Positions 46,116-54,597 of a stretch of 64,000 nucleotides of DNA are shown piece after piece. Origin of the DNA: Pedobacter psychrodurus (GTDB taxonomy: Bacteria; Bacteroidota; Bacteroidia; Sphingobacteriales; Sphingobacteriaceae); NCBI RefSeq assembly GCF_004331735.1, contig NZ_SJSO01000017.1, forward strand, positions 1 to 64,000, in the 5' to 3' direction. The translations under genes were made by a program, and so were the position numbers. Under the pieces are notes generated by a model that saw only the letters and a program-made list of their open reading frames with translations, was not told the DNA's origin and searched no databases. How positions within the stretch are numbered: the first letter of the stretch is position 1; every line of letters starts with the position of its first letter.

Positions 46116-46958
46116 TCAATGACTTATCACTAACTTATAAATTACCGTTTTAAGTTCTTCGTTATCACGATCCTCACACAATAGAAAGCTTGTGTTATGC
46201 TTACTTTGGCTTAATAAAGTAATGCCTTCGAATTTATGATTATCAGAAATTTTATTGCTGAAGGTTAATTTTAAAGTCTGTAGGTTAATACTGCCGATAA
46301 AACTGCCGAGAATTTCGCCATCCGTATAAGTCGATTTGGTGTCTTCTGCAGTAGCGATGAAAAATATTTCATTTTTAACCAATGCGGCATCAGTAAAAGA
46401 GGATTCAACATGATTAATATTTGGGAGCTTAAAGCTGTTGAATTTAATTCGATCGGCTTTAGTCAAATCTGCCCCTTCGATTTTAAATCTGCCATTCTTT
46501 GCATCGATCCCGTTGCCACGGTTAAAAAGTAGCCACTCTTTACCCGTAAAAATTGCCCCTTCAAGGTTAAAGTTATGTTCATCTATTTTTGCAATAGATT
46601 TAAGCCGGGTATAGGTTTCTGTCAAATCTTTCTGAACCACTTTTTTTGTTTCCAGGTTAAATTCGATCATGAGGTTTCTCTTTGATGTAGAGCCAGAGCC
46701 TAAAATGTAGAGCTTATTACCGTGCTGACAAAGGATTTCAAAATCGGGTTTTAAGGATTTGGGGATATTTTCTAACTGATCAGGTGCTTTATCAAATAAG
46801 ATCTGAATTTTACGTAGCGCTTTAGTTTTGATGTTGTACTCATTCAAATGGCCACTGTTATCGCCAATGATATGCAGTAAATCTGCATGAAGGAATAGGC
46901 CAGAAGCAGAACCAATGCCATCAATCTCGGCGAAAACTTCTAAAGTTGTTGAATGCAT
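46116..46958 (-). CDS. Conserved hypothetical protein, probable beta-propeller
   Basis: The ATG at 46958 is preferred (MHSTTLEVFAEIDGIGSASG); the longer frame adds 32 residues encoded by repeat-like DNA. The 280-residue product has no signal peptide and shows repeated strand patterns such as 'LHADLLHIIGDNSGHLNEYN', 'HGNKLYILGSGSTSKRNLMI', 'FNLEGAIFTGKEWLLFNRGN' and 'DNHKFEGITLL', compatible with a beta-propeller like the DUF6929 group of Bacteroidota. No catalytic residues are recognised. Function unknown. Confidence 0.75.
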   Translation of the reverse strand: MHSTTLEVFAEIDGIGSASGLFLHADLLHIIGDNSGHLNEYNIKTKALRKIQILFDKAPDQLENIPKSLKPDFEILCQHGNKLYILGSGSTSKRNLMIEFNLETKKVVQKDLTETYTRLKSIAKIDEHNFNLEGAIFTGKEWLLFNRGNGIDAKNGRFKIEGADLTKADRIKFNSFKLPNINHVESSFTDAALVKNEIFFIATAEDTKSTYTDGEILGSFIGSINLQTLKLTFSNKISDNHKFEGITLLSQSKHNTSFLLCEDRDNEELKTVIYKLVISH

Positions 46959-47066
46959 GCTTTGAAAATAACAAAAAAGCACCGGTTTTGGCCGATGCTT
47001 AATATTTTTTTCCAATAAGATTGCCACGTCTCGATGAAGGATTGAGCCTCGCAATGACGATGTTTT

Positions 47067-48029
47067 TTACTTCTTCAATCCAATCTCTCTTAATCTTTCA
47101 TCCAGATATTCTCCGGCAGTCATATCGCTATAAGCTTTAGGGTGTTCTGCATCAATGGTTGATGGTAAACTGGTTAAGTCCATATCGCTGCGTGGATGCA
47201 AGAAAAACGGAACCGAAAAGCGCGAAGTCTTCATTAACTCACGAGGTGGGTTTACCACTCGGTGTGTAGTCGATTTTAACTTGTTGTTGGTTAAACGCTG
47301 TAACATATCACCTACATTCACCACAATGTCGGTATGGTGCGCTTTAATTGGTAACCATTCGTTGCTGCGGGTTAATACTTCTAATCCATCAGCACTGGCA
47401 CCAATTAACAAAGTAATCAGGTTAATGTCTTCATGTGCGCCTGCACGTACCGCATCGTCAGGAATGGTTTCAGGGTTTTCGATTGGGAAGTAGTGGATTC
47501 CCCTTAAAATAGAGTTTCCGTTATGAACGTGTTTATCGAAATAATTGATCGGCAATTCTAAATAAGTAGCAATGGCGCGTAATAAATGTGCGCCATTTTC
47601 TTCCAGTTTTTTATAAATATCGCCCGTTACTTTGTTAAATTCTGGTAATTCTTCTAAAACTTCATTATCAGGATATTCATTTTTAACAGGATCACCATCA
47701 GTTACTTCCTGGCCAATCTGCCAAAATTCTTTTAAATCTGGTGTTTTAGCGCCTTTAGCTGTTTCTTTACCTGCACTAGTGTAACCGCGCTGGCCTGCTA
47801 ATTCTGGTTTTTCGTATTTCCTTTTGGTTTCAACGGGTAGCGAAAAGGCAGCTTTAATATTTTCGTAAAGTTTATCAATTAATTCCTGACTTAAGCCATG
47901 ATTGGTAATGGTAACAAAACCCGAATCGTTAAATGCCCGGCCCAGTTCATCCGAAAATTTTTTACGGTCTTCTGCTGAACCATTAATGTAAGAGCCTAAA
48001 TCTAAACAGGGAATATACAGTGTAGACAT
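47067..48029 (-). CDS. Isopenicillin-N-synthase-like 2OG-Fe(II) oxygenase
   Basis: A 320-residue cytoplasmic protein with an N-terminal DIOX_N region (IPCLDLGSYINGSAEDRKKF, GFVTITNHGLSQELIDKLYE) and a 2OG-FeII_Oxy core. The iron ligands are His199, Asp201 (AHEDINLITLL) and His256 (STTHRVVNPP), and the oxoglutarate-binding Arg270-x-Ser272 is in SRFSVPFF. The active site is complete, so oxidation of a small molecule with Fe(II) and probably 2-oxoglutarate is expected. The substrate is unknown; no biosynthetic cluster surrounds it. Confidence 0.9.
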   Translation of the reverse strand: MSTLYIPCLDLGSYINGSAEDRKKFSDELGRAFNDSGFVTITNHGLSQELIDKLYENIKAAFSLPVETKRKYEKPELAGQRGYTSAGKETAKGAKTPDLKEFWQIGQEVTDGDPVKNEYPDNEVLEELPEFNKVTGDIYKKLEENGAHLLRAIATYLELPINYFDKHVHNGNSILRGIHYFPIENPETIPDDAVRAGAHEDINLITLLIGASADGLEVLTRSNEWLPIKAHHTDIVVNVGDMLQRLTNNKLKSTTHRVVNPPRELMKTSRFSVPFFLHPRSDMDLTSLPSTIDAEHPKAYSDMTAGEYLDERLREIGLKK

Positions 48030-48380
48030 AATTTTATATTTAATGTTATACGAATTTAAAAAGAATTGTTAATAACTGCGTTTAGCTTGTGTGTTAAGTG
48101 TTTAATAAATTAATATACAGTTTTTTAAGTTATTAACAAAATTGCAAAATCAATACAATGTTCGATTGTCACACCAAATCCATTATAATTTAAAGGCAAA
48201 CTACAGTTTGTTTAATTTCGTATAATTAACTAGAAATAACATTAGTGGCCTGTAAGGTAAATTGGTTATTTGCGACTAATAAAATATATAAACACAAAAT
48301 GAGACCATCATGATTAACCAATTAACAATCAGATAAAAATCATGATAGCCTCATTACGACTAAAAACAAATAAACACACA
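48030..48380. other. Divergent promoter region, no gene
   Basis: AT-rich DNA between the leftward oxygenase and rightward msrA. I see no perfect TAnnTTTG box and no repeat of the families found elsewhere. Promoters for both genes should lie here. Confidence 0.4.
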
Positions 48381-48980
48381 ATGAGAAAAATAATATTAAT
48401 TCTATTGTCGGTATTGGCTTTAAATCAGGCGAATGCACAAGGGAAAAAGACGGAGAAAGCTACTTTTGGCATGGGTTGCTTTTGGTGTACTGAAGCCATT
48501 TTTCAACGTTTAAAAGGCGTGGTGTCGGTTAAGTCTGGTTATGAAGGCGGTACTTTAACCAATCCAACTTACGAGGAGGTATGTACCGGTGCCACAGGGC
48601 ATGCAGAGGTTTTGGAAATTACTTATAACCCGATGGTGATTTCTTACGATGATTTATTGGAAGTTTTTTGGAAAAGCCACGATCCAACTACATTAAACCG
48701 CCAGGGTGCAGATAGCGGTACGCAATATCGCTCGATAGTTTTTTACCATTCAGCAGCGCAAAAAGCTTTGGCAGAAAAGTACAAGGCAGAACTGAATAAA
48801 ACTAATGCCTATGGCAAGAAAGTGGTAACTGCTATAGAAGCGGCCAAACCTTTTTATGTTGCCGAAAGTTATCACCAGAATTATTTCAATAAAAATGGAA
48901 GCGAGCCGTATTGTAGATTGGTAATCCAGCCAAAAATAGAAAAACTCGAAAAGATATTTAAAGCGAAGCTTAAAAACTGA
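48381..48980 (+). CDS. msrA: Exported peptide-methionine (S)-S-oxide reductase MsrA
   Basis: The ATG at 48381 gives a signal peptide (MRKIILILLSVLALNQANAQ), so I prefer it to the earlier in-frame ATG at 48342. In the 199-residue product the catalytic Cys33 lies in GMGCFWCTEAI, and 'VKSGYEGGTLTNPTYEEVCT', 'GHAEVLEITYNP' and 'GTQYRSIVFYH' are standard MsrA blocks. It repairs oxidised methionine; the signal peptide places it in the periplasm, where a thioredoxin-like reductant is needed. There is no fused or adjacent msrB. Confidence 0.93.
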   Translation: MRKIILILLSVLALNQANAQGKKTEKATFGMGCFWCTEAIFQRLKGVVSVKSGYEGGTLTNPTYEEVCTGATGHAEVLEITYNPMVISYDDLLEVFWKSHDPTTLNRQGADSGTQYRSIVFYHSAAQKALAEKYKAELNKTNAYGKKVVTAIEAAKPFYVAESYHQNYFNKNGSEPYCRLVIQPKIEKLEKIFKAKLKN

Positions 48981-49023
48981 GAGAGGGGATGAGGTTGTAT
49001 CATAAAGTCGATTTTAATTAGGG

Positions 49024-49280
49024 CCTGTCACGTTGAGCCTCCCGATGAAAATCGGGACAAGTAATCGAAACGCTTACAGAAGATCCTTCGACAAGCTACC
49101 ATTGACAGGTTCCTAGAGAAAGGTCGTCATTGCGAGGAGGAACGACGAAGCAATCTTTATAGCAGGATCACTAGCATGAAAGATTGCTTCGTCGGCTGAA
49201 AAAGCCTTCTCAGCAATTACGATACCCTCAGGTTATTCATTCCCTTAAAACCATGTTATAAATTAACCCTCAGGATGACA
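49024..49280 (+). repeat. Compound intergenic repeat, type with core C
   Basis: Left module 49024-49120 (CCTGTCACGTTGAGC ... GATCCTTCGACAAGCTACCA, TTGACAGGTTC), joined through AAAGGTCGTCATT to the palindromic core C (49125-49220), followed by a tail ending CCCTCAGGATGACA at 49280. The left module has a CCCGAT/ATCGGG hairpin (49041-49056) in its middle. The core's central 20 bp (49159-49178) are ATAGCAGGATCACTAGCATG. Confidence 0.75.
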
Positions 49281-49329
49281 ACCATATATTAATAACCCTC
49301 TTTTGAGTTTCAACACTTAAATATCTAGT

Positions 49330-49680
49330 ATGGTAAAAAGAATAGTACTTAATATTGATACTCAAAAAATTGAAGAAGCTGCTCGTTTCTACAAAAATGT
49401 TTTGGGGCTTGATTTAATGATGGATCATGGTTGGATTGCAACCTACGGTGCTGCTGATCAAAAAATGGATGTACAGATCAGTTTTGCTTCCGAAGGTGGA
49501 TCGGGTACCCCAACACCAGATCTATCCATCGAAGTTGAAAATGTTGATGAAATATTAGAGAAGGTGAAGGCAGCTGGATTCCCGATCGAATATGGCCCAA
49601 CTGACGAACCATGGGGTGTTAGGCGGTTTTACACCAGAGATCCTTTTGATAAACTGATTAATATTTTAAGTCATTATTGA
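49330..49680 (+). CDS. VOC/glyoxalase-fold protein
   Basis: A 116-residue single-domain protein: 'RIVLNIDTQKIEEAARFYKN' and 'VLGLDLMMDHG' form the first beta-alpha-beta-beta unit, and 'LSIEVENVDEILEKVKAAGF', 'EYGPTDEPWGVRRFYTRDPF' the second. This is the vicinal-oxygen-chelate fold of glyoxalases, bleomycin-binding proteins and dioxygenases. Metal ligands are not fully conserved in an obvious way; Glu in the 'DPWGVRRF' type segment is the usual second-unit site. Function not assigned; a metal-dependent lyase or binding protein is possible. Confidence 0.8.
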   Translation: MVKRIVLNIDTQKIEEAARFYKNVLGLDLMMDHGWIATYGAADQKMDVQISFASEGGSGTPTPDLSIEVENVDEILEKVKAAGFPIEYGPTDEPWGVRRFYTRDPFDKLINILSHY

Positions 49681-49688
49681 GGCTAAAT

Positions 49689-49811
49689 TTATTGCATAAA
49701 GATCAATATGAATGACAGGGAATTTTAAGTAAATGATACTCTCGAGATATCGTCATTCCCAACTAGATTGGGAATCGTAATGCAATACGCTTTAAGATTC
49801 CCGTATGCGCG
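49689..49811 (-). repeat. Left part of a reverse-oriented core A repeat, interrupted
   Basis: TTATTGCATAAAGATCAATA at 49689 is the reverse complement of the tail of the 12693-13013 repeat. From 49751 the core reads CGTCATTCCCAACTAGATTG to CCCGTATGCGCG, i.e. core A on the other strand, and breaks off at 49811. The missing end resumes at 50383 (CATGCGCGGGAAAGACGG). Confidence 0.75.
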
Positions 49812-50382
49812 CCTATCGTGTGGACACATCATTTTTAATCTAGATTTGTTTTTAATTCCTTTGTCTAAGGCGATCGTCATGCTGAATTTATTTTACAAGT
49901 AGAAATGGTTTTTTCAATTGCCTTGTAGCTACTGCGTGGTCAGCATCTTTCCTGCTATTAACTGGCCTTGATTCCTTAAGAAGCACAAATGTCATTTTTT
50001 TTCGCTCTTTGCCGCGGGGCATGGTAGTTTTTCGCAAATCATGTTGTTTTTATTTGTACTCAAGAATGCTGGCGCATTTTGGAGCGCCAAAGTACCCAAA
50101 GCGCTTTGTCAATCCAGCAAAGCGGCTCAGCACAATCCAAGCACATCAAAAAACAGCGGCACTTTGTTTTGTGTTCAATTTTCGTAACATTTTGAAGCAG
50201 CGTTTATGAACACAAAACCACTGCGTTTAAGGTTTGGTAGTGCTATTTTTTCTTTTGTGAAACTGTTTTTTGATTTCTCCGCCGCTTGGGATTGACGGCG
50301 TTCTTCGGTAAAACCTTTGCTTTATTAAAGTTGGTTAGCAAAACGCATAAAAACCCAAGCCAAAAGATGTGTCCACGATAGG
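49812..50382. mobile_element. 571-bp gene-free insertion with TIRs and 8-bp target duplication
   Basis: The left end CCTATCGTGTGGACACATC (49812-49830) and right end GATGTGTCCACGATAGG (50366-50382) are inverted repeats, differing by one TG dinucleotide. The flanks are TATGCGCG (49804-49811) and CATGCGCG (50383-50390), an 8-bp duplication with one changed base. The element splits a core A repeat whose two halves would rejoin correctly if it were removed. No frame beyond 66 codons is present, so it is a non-autonomous element. Internal GCCGCGGGGCAT is shared with about 31437. Confidence 0.7.
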
Positions 50383-50525
50383 CATGCGCGGGAAAGACGG
50401 ACGCATTATTGGAATCTGCAAATAGTAGCGCAGCTGAGAAATCTTTTCGAAAGAAAGTTAAAAAGATCTCTCCATTCCAGTACGCTTCATCCGATAGCTA
50501 TCGGATCGAGATGACGAATCGTCTT
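50383..50525. other. Remainder of the gap before the lipoprotein gene
   Basis: Holds the right end of the split core A repeat and a second short unit (GCAGCTGAGAAATCTTTTCG ... GAGATGACGAA) with the palindrome at 50489-50506. Confidence 0.5.
50489..50506. repeat. ATCCGATAGCTATCGGAT palindrome
   Basis: Perfect copy placed just before GAGATGACGAA, a position where other repeats have CTCAGGATGACG. Confidence 0.75.
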
Positions 50526-51827
50526 TTAGTTCAAAAACCCTTTAGCTTTTTCGAGCAGTTCACTGCCCTTTTTGCCAATTTCTTTTTTTTCTTTTTCTAT
50601 GGTTGAGGGCTGTGTATACTCGCTCACAGAATTGGAAAGCGCTTTAAACTTGCCAATGCCGGCAAATACTTCTTCAGCATGAGGAACACCATGTTGTTTC
50701 ATTAGTTTTTCCCAATCTACTTTCGATAACATGGCTATCGTATATTTGATGGCAATTTTGCCCATAAATGCTTTGTCGTACACACCAGTTAATGCTTTGT
50801 CTGCTTTACGGTCTTTTACATAAACAATGGTTTGTTGCAGGGCCTCGCGTTCGCTGTTAGAAAATAATGGACTTTTGCTTAGCTTTTCCAGCGCTGGAAG
50901 CGACTGCTCTGGTCTTTCTTTTTTTAAATTCAGGTAAGCGGTTATTCCCCAAACCAGTTCATTTTGAATGCCGAGTTTATTCATGTCGTTTAAAAAAGCC
51001 TCAAAATCTTCAAGCGATCTTTCCTCATCAATTTTTCGCTCCATTCTCATCCGGTCAAAACCTCTAAAAAGGTAGTTCATGCCATGGAAAGCTAAATGTG
51101 TTTGTTCGTCATTTAAGCGGCTCCAGCCAAAAAAGGCTTTGGTGTAAGGGAGTAGAATTTTCTCATTTTTATCAAGCCATTTAATATTCCGCGAAAGGCC
51201 ATCTTCTGATAGGTAGAAAAGATTGTTGCCAAAAAACAGAAAGCCGCGTACAAATTCGAGCAAGGTTTTAATTTCGCAATCATCCAGCAACTCAGGCTGA
51301 GTTTTAGAACATTCGTATAGTGCAAAAGGTTGCCCTAAATCTCTGGTGGTCAAAACCGCCATACTTAAAATCGCATGTTCGATGTTTTGATAATAAACTT
51401 TCTTTAAATCTTTAAAAAAAGGATGTGGTGTTTTAACGCCAGTTTGCATCGCAATAAACCCAGCTGTTAGGAGTGGGAAAACATCTTCATCGGTTTCTTT
51501 CACAAATTGTTTAACCGATCGATATTCTTTATATACCCTTAAGGCGTCTATTACAGAAATATTTTCGTTGCCGTGTCCGTCCACAGTATTTAAGGTTCGC
51601 ACAACGCTTTGTGCCTGTTTACTGAATTTCTGATATTCGGGCTGACTAGTATCTTGAACCGCGGTTGAACGGACAGCTATTTTAGCGAACTTATAAAAAA
51701 TGATTTTATCGTAATTAATGTTTTCTGTCAATTTCTTTTTGTCGAGTTCGAGGAGAACCTGATCTGTTTTTTCGCGAGAGCAGGCAGCTAAAAATAGTAC
51801 AGTGCAAAATAAAACTAAATTCTTCAT
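50526..51827 (-). CDS. Hypothetical lipoprotein (433 aa)
   Basis: The ATG at 51827 starts a lipoprotein signal (MKNLVLFCTVLFLAAC, lipid Cys16); the frame extends 13 codons further but without sense. The mature protein is almost wholly helical with few glycines ('NENISVIDALRVYKEYRSVK', 'LTTRDLGQPFALYE', 'SEREALQQTIVYVKDR'), suggesting tetratricopeptide-like or other alpha-solenoid repeats. The last 30 residues are strongly charged (IEKEKKEIGKKGSELLEKAK). I recognise no family. It lies alone, with AT-rich DNA upstream. Confidence 0.75.
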   Translation of the reverse strand: MKNLVLFCTVLFLAACSREKTDQVLLELDKKKLTENINYDKIIFYKFAKIAVRSTAVQDTSQPEYQKFSKQAQSVVRTLNTVDGHGNENISVIDALRVYKEYRSVKQFVKETDEDVFPLLTAGFIAMQTGVKTPHPFFKDLKKVYYQNIEHAILSMAVLTTRDLGQPFALYECSKTQPELLDDCEIKTLLEFVRGFLFFGNNLFYLSEDGLSRNIKWLDKNEKILLPYTKAFFGWSRLNDEQTHLAFHGMNYLFRGFDRMRMERKIDEERSLEDFEAFLNDMNKLGIQNELVWGITAYLNLKKERPEQSLPALEKLSKSPLFSNSEREALQQTIVYVKDRKADKALTGVYDKAFMGKIAIKYTIAMLSKVDWEKLMKQHGVPHAEEVFAGIGKFKALSNSVSEYTQPSTIEKEKKEIGKKGSELLEKAKGFLN

Positions 51828-52211
51828 GAGGTAGGTTTTAAGCAAATAGATGTATAAAACTAACATTTTAGGAGAAAAAAAACGATAAATGTAGAATCTT
51901 ATGCATTTTTCCTGTAAAACGTCAGGGCTTGTTATTGAAATTTAAATTTTTTTGGCCATTTAAAAATAAAATGACAAATATTTTAAAGGAATGGGTGGTG
52001 CGATTAGCAAATTAATAATGAGCTTTTAATAGTGGGTGAATGTCTGTTTTGATTTGTTCTTGATAAAACTGTTTTTTGGATTAAAATTTGATTAGAAATT
52101 GTCAAAAAACAGAAAGTATTTCTAATTTTTTAGCAATTTTTTCAGATTTAATGCCTTAAAATTCGTGGTATGTTTAAAATCATCCTAAATTTGTAACTCC
52201 TTTAAGCTAAG
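51828..52211. promoter_or_regulatory. AT-rich divergent region with hairpin and mqo promoter
   Basis: A perfect 10-bp inverted repeat, CTGTTTTTTG (52069-52078) with CAAAAAACAG (52103-52112), lies about 75 nt upstream of a consensus -7 box, TAAATTTG (52186-52193); a possible -33 box is TTCG at 52162-52165 with a 20-nt spacer. The mqo ATG follows at 52212. The hairpin could be an operator. Confidence 0.45.
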
Positions 52212-53729
52212 ATGACAAAAAAGAAAAAGACAGTTGGTAAAACTGACGCTGATGTAATTTTAATAGGGGCTGGCATCATGAGTGCAACCCTGGGTGTTTT
52301 GTTAAAACAATTAGAACCCAATTTAAGCATAGAAATTTACGAACGTTTAGATATTGCGGCGGCAGAAAGTTCTGACGCCTGGAATAATGCCGGAACGGGA
52401 CACTCTGCTTTTTGCGAATTAAACTATACGCCTGAAAAGAAGGATGGTACAGTTGAAATTAAAAAGGCGGTTCAGATTGCAGAACATTTTGAAGTTTCTA
52501 AGCAGTTTTGGTCATATTTAGTAAACAAGGGATTGGTTTCTGATCCTTGTAATTTTATCCGAAATATTCCTCACATGAGTTTTGTTTGGGGAAAAAAAAA
52601 TGTAGAATATCTTAAAAAACGCTACGATGCATTAACACAATGCGATCTGTTTAGCGATATGCAATATACCGAAGATACCGAGTTGGTAAAAAACTGGGCG
52701 CCCTTGATTATGGATGGCCGTAAGAAAAGCGAAAAAGTTGCGGCAACAAAAATGGATCTGGGAACCGATGTTAATTTCGGAACTTTAACCCGCGATATGT
52801 TTAACAACTTAAAGGAACAAAGTAATGTTAATCTATATTTCAATCACGAAATACGCGACCTTAAAAAGGATAAAGACGGTAACTGGATCGTGAAAGTTAA
52901 AGATTTAGAAAGCGGAGACAAACGCAAACGTGTAGCTAAGTTTGTATTTATTGGTGCAGGTGGCGGTTCCTTGCCGCTGCTTGAAAAATCGGATATTCCT
53001 GAAGGAAAAGGTTTTGGCGGTTTTCCGGTAAGCGGGCAATGGTTAAAGTGTACCAATGAAGAAATTATTAAAAAACACCATGCTAAGGTATATGGAAAAG
53101 CTGCGGTTGGTGCGCCACCAATGTCGGTTCCACACTTAGATACCAGAATGATTAATGGTAAACAGGCACTGTTGTTTGGACCTTACGCTGGTTTTTCTAC
53201 CAAATTCCTTAAAAACGGTTCTTTCCTGGATTTACCAAAATCGATAAAATTTAATAATATCCGTCCGATGCTCTCTGCAGGATTGCATAACCTCGATTTA
53301 ACAAAATATTTGATTGAGCAGGTTAGGCAGTCGCCAGAAGATAGATTGGAAGCCTTGAAAGAATATTTACCAACTGCCGAACTTAAAGATTGGGAACTGG
53401 AATATGCCGGTCAACGTGTTCAGGTAATTAAAAAGGATGAAAAGCAAGGTGGTATTTTAGAATTTGGTACCGAGGTAGTGAGTGCTGCCGATGGCTCTAT
53501 TGCGGCTTTATTAGGTGCTTCGCCTGGAGCTTCAACAGCAGTTTCAATTATGCTCGACCTATTAAACCGCTGTTTTGCTGATGATCTGGCCACTGAAGAA
53601 TGGCAGGCCAAAATCAAAGAGATGATCCCTACTTATGGAAAAGATTTGGCACAAGATGCAGATCTTTGCAAAGAAACCAGAAACAGGACCTCAAAAGTGT
53701 TAAAAATTGAGAATGCTGTAGAAGCTTAA
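52212..53729 (+). CDS. mqo: Malate:quinone oxidoreductase
   Basis: A 505-residue FAD enzyme of the Mqo family. The FAD-binding start is 'DVILIGAGIMSATLGVLLKQ', followed by the family segment 'SSDAWNNAGTGHSAFCELNY'. Later blocks include 'ATKMDLGTDVNFGTLTRDMF', 'VFIGAGGGSLPLLEKSDIPE', 'LFGPYAGFSTKFLKNGS' and 'LLGASPGASTAVSIMLDLL'. It oxidises malate to oxaloacetate and passes electrons to the quinone pool at the inner membrane face, replacing or assisting malate dehydrogenase in the TCA cycle. It has its own promoter and a strong terminator, so it is monocistronic. Confidence 0.95.
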   Translation: MTKKKKTVGKTDADVILIGAGIMSATLGVLLKQLEPNLSIEIYERLDIAAAESSDAWNNAGTGHSAFCELNYTPEKKDGTVEIKKAVQIAEHFEVSKQFWSYLVNKGLVSDPCNFIRNIPHMSFVWGKKNVEYLKKRYDALTQCDLFSDMQYTEDTELVKNWAPLIMDGRKKSEKVAATKMDLGTDVNFGTLTRDMFNNLKEQSNVNLYFNHEIRDLKKDKDGNWIVKVKDLESGDKRKRVAKFVFIGAGGGSLPLLEKSDIPEGKGFGGFPVSGQWLKCTNEEIIKKHHAKVYGKAAVGAPPMSVPHLDTRMINGKQALLFGPYAGFSTKFLKNGSFLDLPKSIKFNNIRPMLSAGLHNLDLTKYLIEQVRQSPEDRLEALKEYLPTAELKDWELEYAGQRVQVIKKDEKQGGILEFGTEVVSAADGSIAALLGASPGASTAVSIMLDLLNRCFADDLATEEWQAKIKEMIPTYGKDLAQDADLCKETRNRTSKVLKIENAVEA

Positions 53730-53754
53730 TTGAAACAACGATATGATTTTATAC

Positions 53755-53784
53755 AAAGTCCCGGTGTAAATTGGGACTTTTTTT
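53755..53784 (+). terminator. Rho-independent terminator of mqo
   Basis: AAAGTCCC (53755-53762) pairs with GGGACTTT (53773-53780) over a 10-nt loop, followed by a T-run to 53784. It is 25 nt after the mqo stop. Confidence 0.8.
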
Positions 53785-53886
53785 GTTTTATGTGGAGGCT
53801 CTTTCTTTGCATCCTCGGTCTGTGTCCCCACAGATCGAAACCGGATAAATAATTAATCGTTTGTGCCATCAATCGTTCCGAAGGAA

Positions 53887-54105
53887 AATGTCATTAAGTT
53901 ACGCCCTGCGCTTGTCAGTCTGAGCGTAGTCGAAGACTTCGAGAGTTTGACCAATTAAAAAGATGCCCTTCGGCTACACTGCCATTGAAAGACTCCAATA
54001 GAAAAATCGTCATTGCGAGGAGGAACGACGAAGCAATCTTTCATGCTAGTAATCCTGCTATAAAGATTGCTTCGTCGGCTGAAAAAGCCTTCTCGCAATG
54101 ACGTA
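53887..54105 (+). repeat. Compound intergenic repeat with TIR fragment, left module and core C
   Basis: AATGTCATTAAGTTA (53887-53901) equals positions 2-16 of the 17-bp TIR of the 1217-1359 element. It is followed by the left module (TTGTCAGTCTGAGCGTAGTC to TTGAAAGACTCCAATAGAAA) and core C (54008-54105). The core's central 20 bp (54042-54061) are CATGCTAGTAATCCTGCTAT, the reverse complement, with one change, of the centre of the 49125 copy. Confidence 0.75.
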
Positions 54106-54185
54106 TCCCGAGATTATTCAGCATTCTGTCAGTCATGAAAAGGTGATATGATTTGGAAAGCAATTGCAGTAGTGCTTTGGTTAAT

Positions 54186-54430
54186 GAATTCCCGCCCCCG
54201 TTTCTGCTCCGATAAAAAACGGGAGCATCAACTATGGTCGGGTTTAGATTGCCTTTGCTCCTGCAGCTATGAGGAGTTTTCAGTGCCACCGCCCTAACCA
54301 ACTTAGCCCTGATTGGAGCAGAGATCCTTTTTTGTCACCCTGAGCGAAGTCGAAGGGCAAAAAAGATCGGAGCGCAAAGCAGGACGAGCATTAATTCTTG
54401 TAATGCAACTGCGCTCCAAATAAATCGAAA
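54186..54430. repeat. GGAGCGCAAAG-type dispersed repeat remnant
   Basis: Contains TAGCCCTGATTGGAGCAGAG, then GTCACCCTGAGCGAAGTCGA inside matching arms (TTTTTTG / CAAAAAA, about 54331-54364), then GGAGCGCAAAGCAGGAC and CTGCGCTCCAAATAA. Related words occur at 2827 and in the 415-bp tandem units. No frame is convincing. Confidence 0.5.
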
Positions 54431-54530
54431 AGCGTTTACAAATCGTAGCATGCCGTCAGCGATGAAAAGGTGGTAAAACGAACATTGCTTTTCCGAAAAT
54501 AAAAATTATTTTTAACCTTGAGTCTTTGAA

Positions 54531-54562
54531 ATAAAAAAACGCCTAAAAATTATTTTAGACGC
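54531..54562 (-). terminator. Rho-independent terminator of ytxJ
   Basis: On the minus strand CGTCTAAAA pairs with TTTTAGGCG (54553-54561 with 54540-54548, one G-T pair) and is followed by seven T residues. It lies 65 nt after the ytxJ stop. Confidence 0.7.
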
Positions 54563-54579
54563 TTTAGATCCTGAAATAA

Positions 54580-54597
54580 ATCCGATAACTATCGGAT
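54580..54597. repeat. ATCCGATAACTATCGGAT, palindrome variant
   Basis: One base differs from the perfect palindrome. It precedes CAGGATGACGATT, the same right-hand context as the tail of the compound repeats. Confidence 0.65.

Noticed and set aside
50009..50209. 66-residue frame inside the 571-bp element
   Set aside because: Too short for a transposase, no motif, Phe/Cys-rich; the element is treated as non-coding.
54041..54301. 86-residue leftward frame
   Set aside because: Passes through core C and other repeats; no coding signature.
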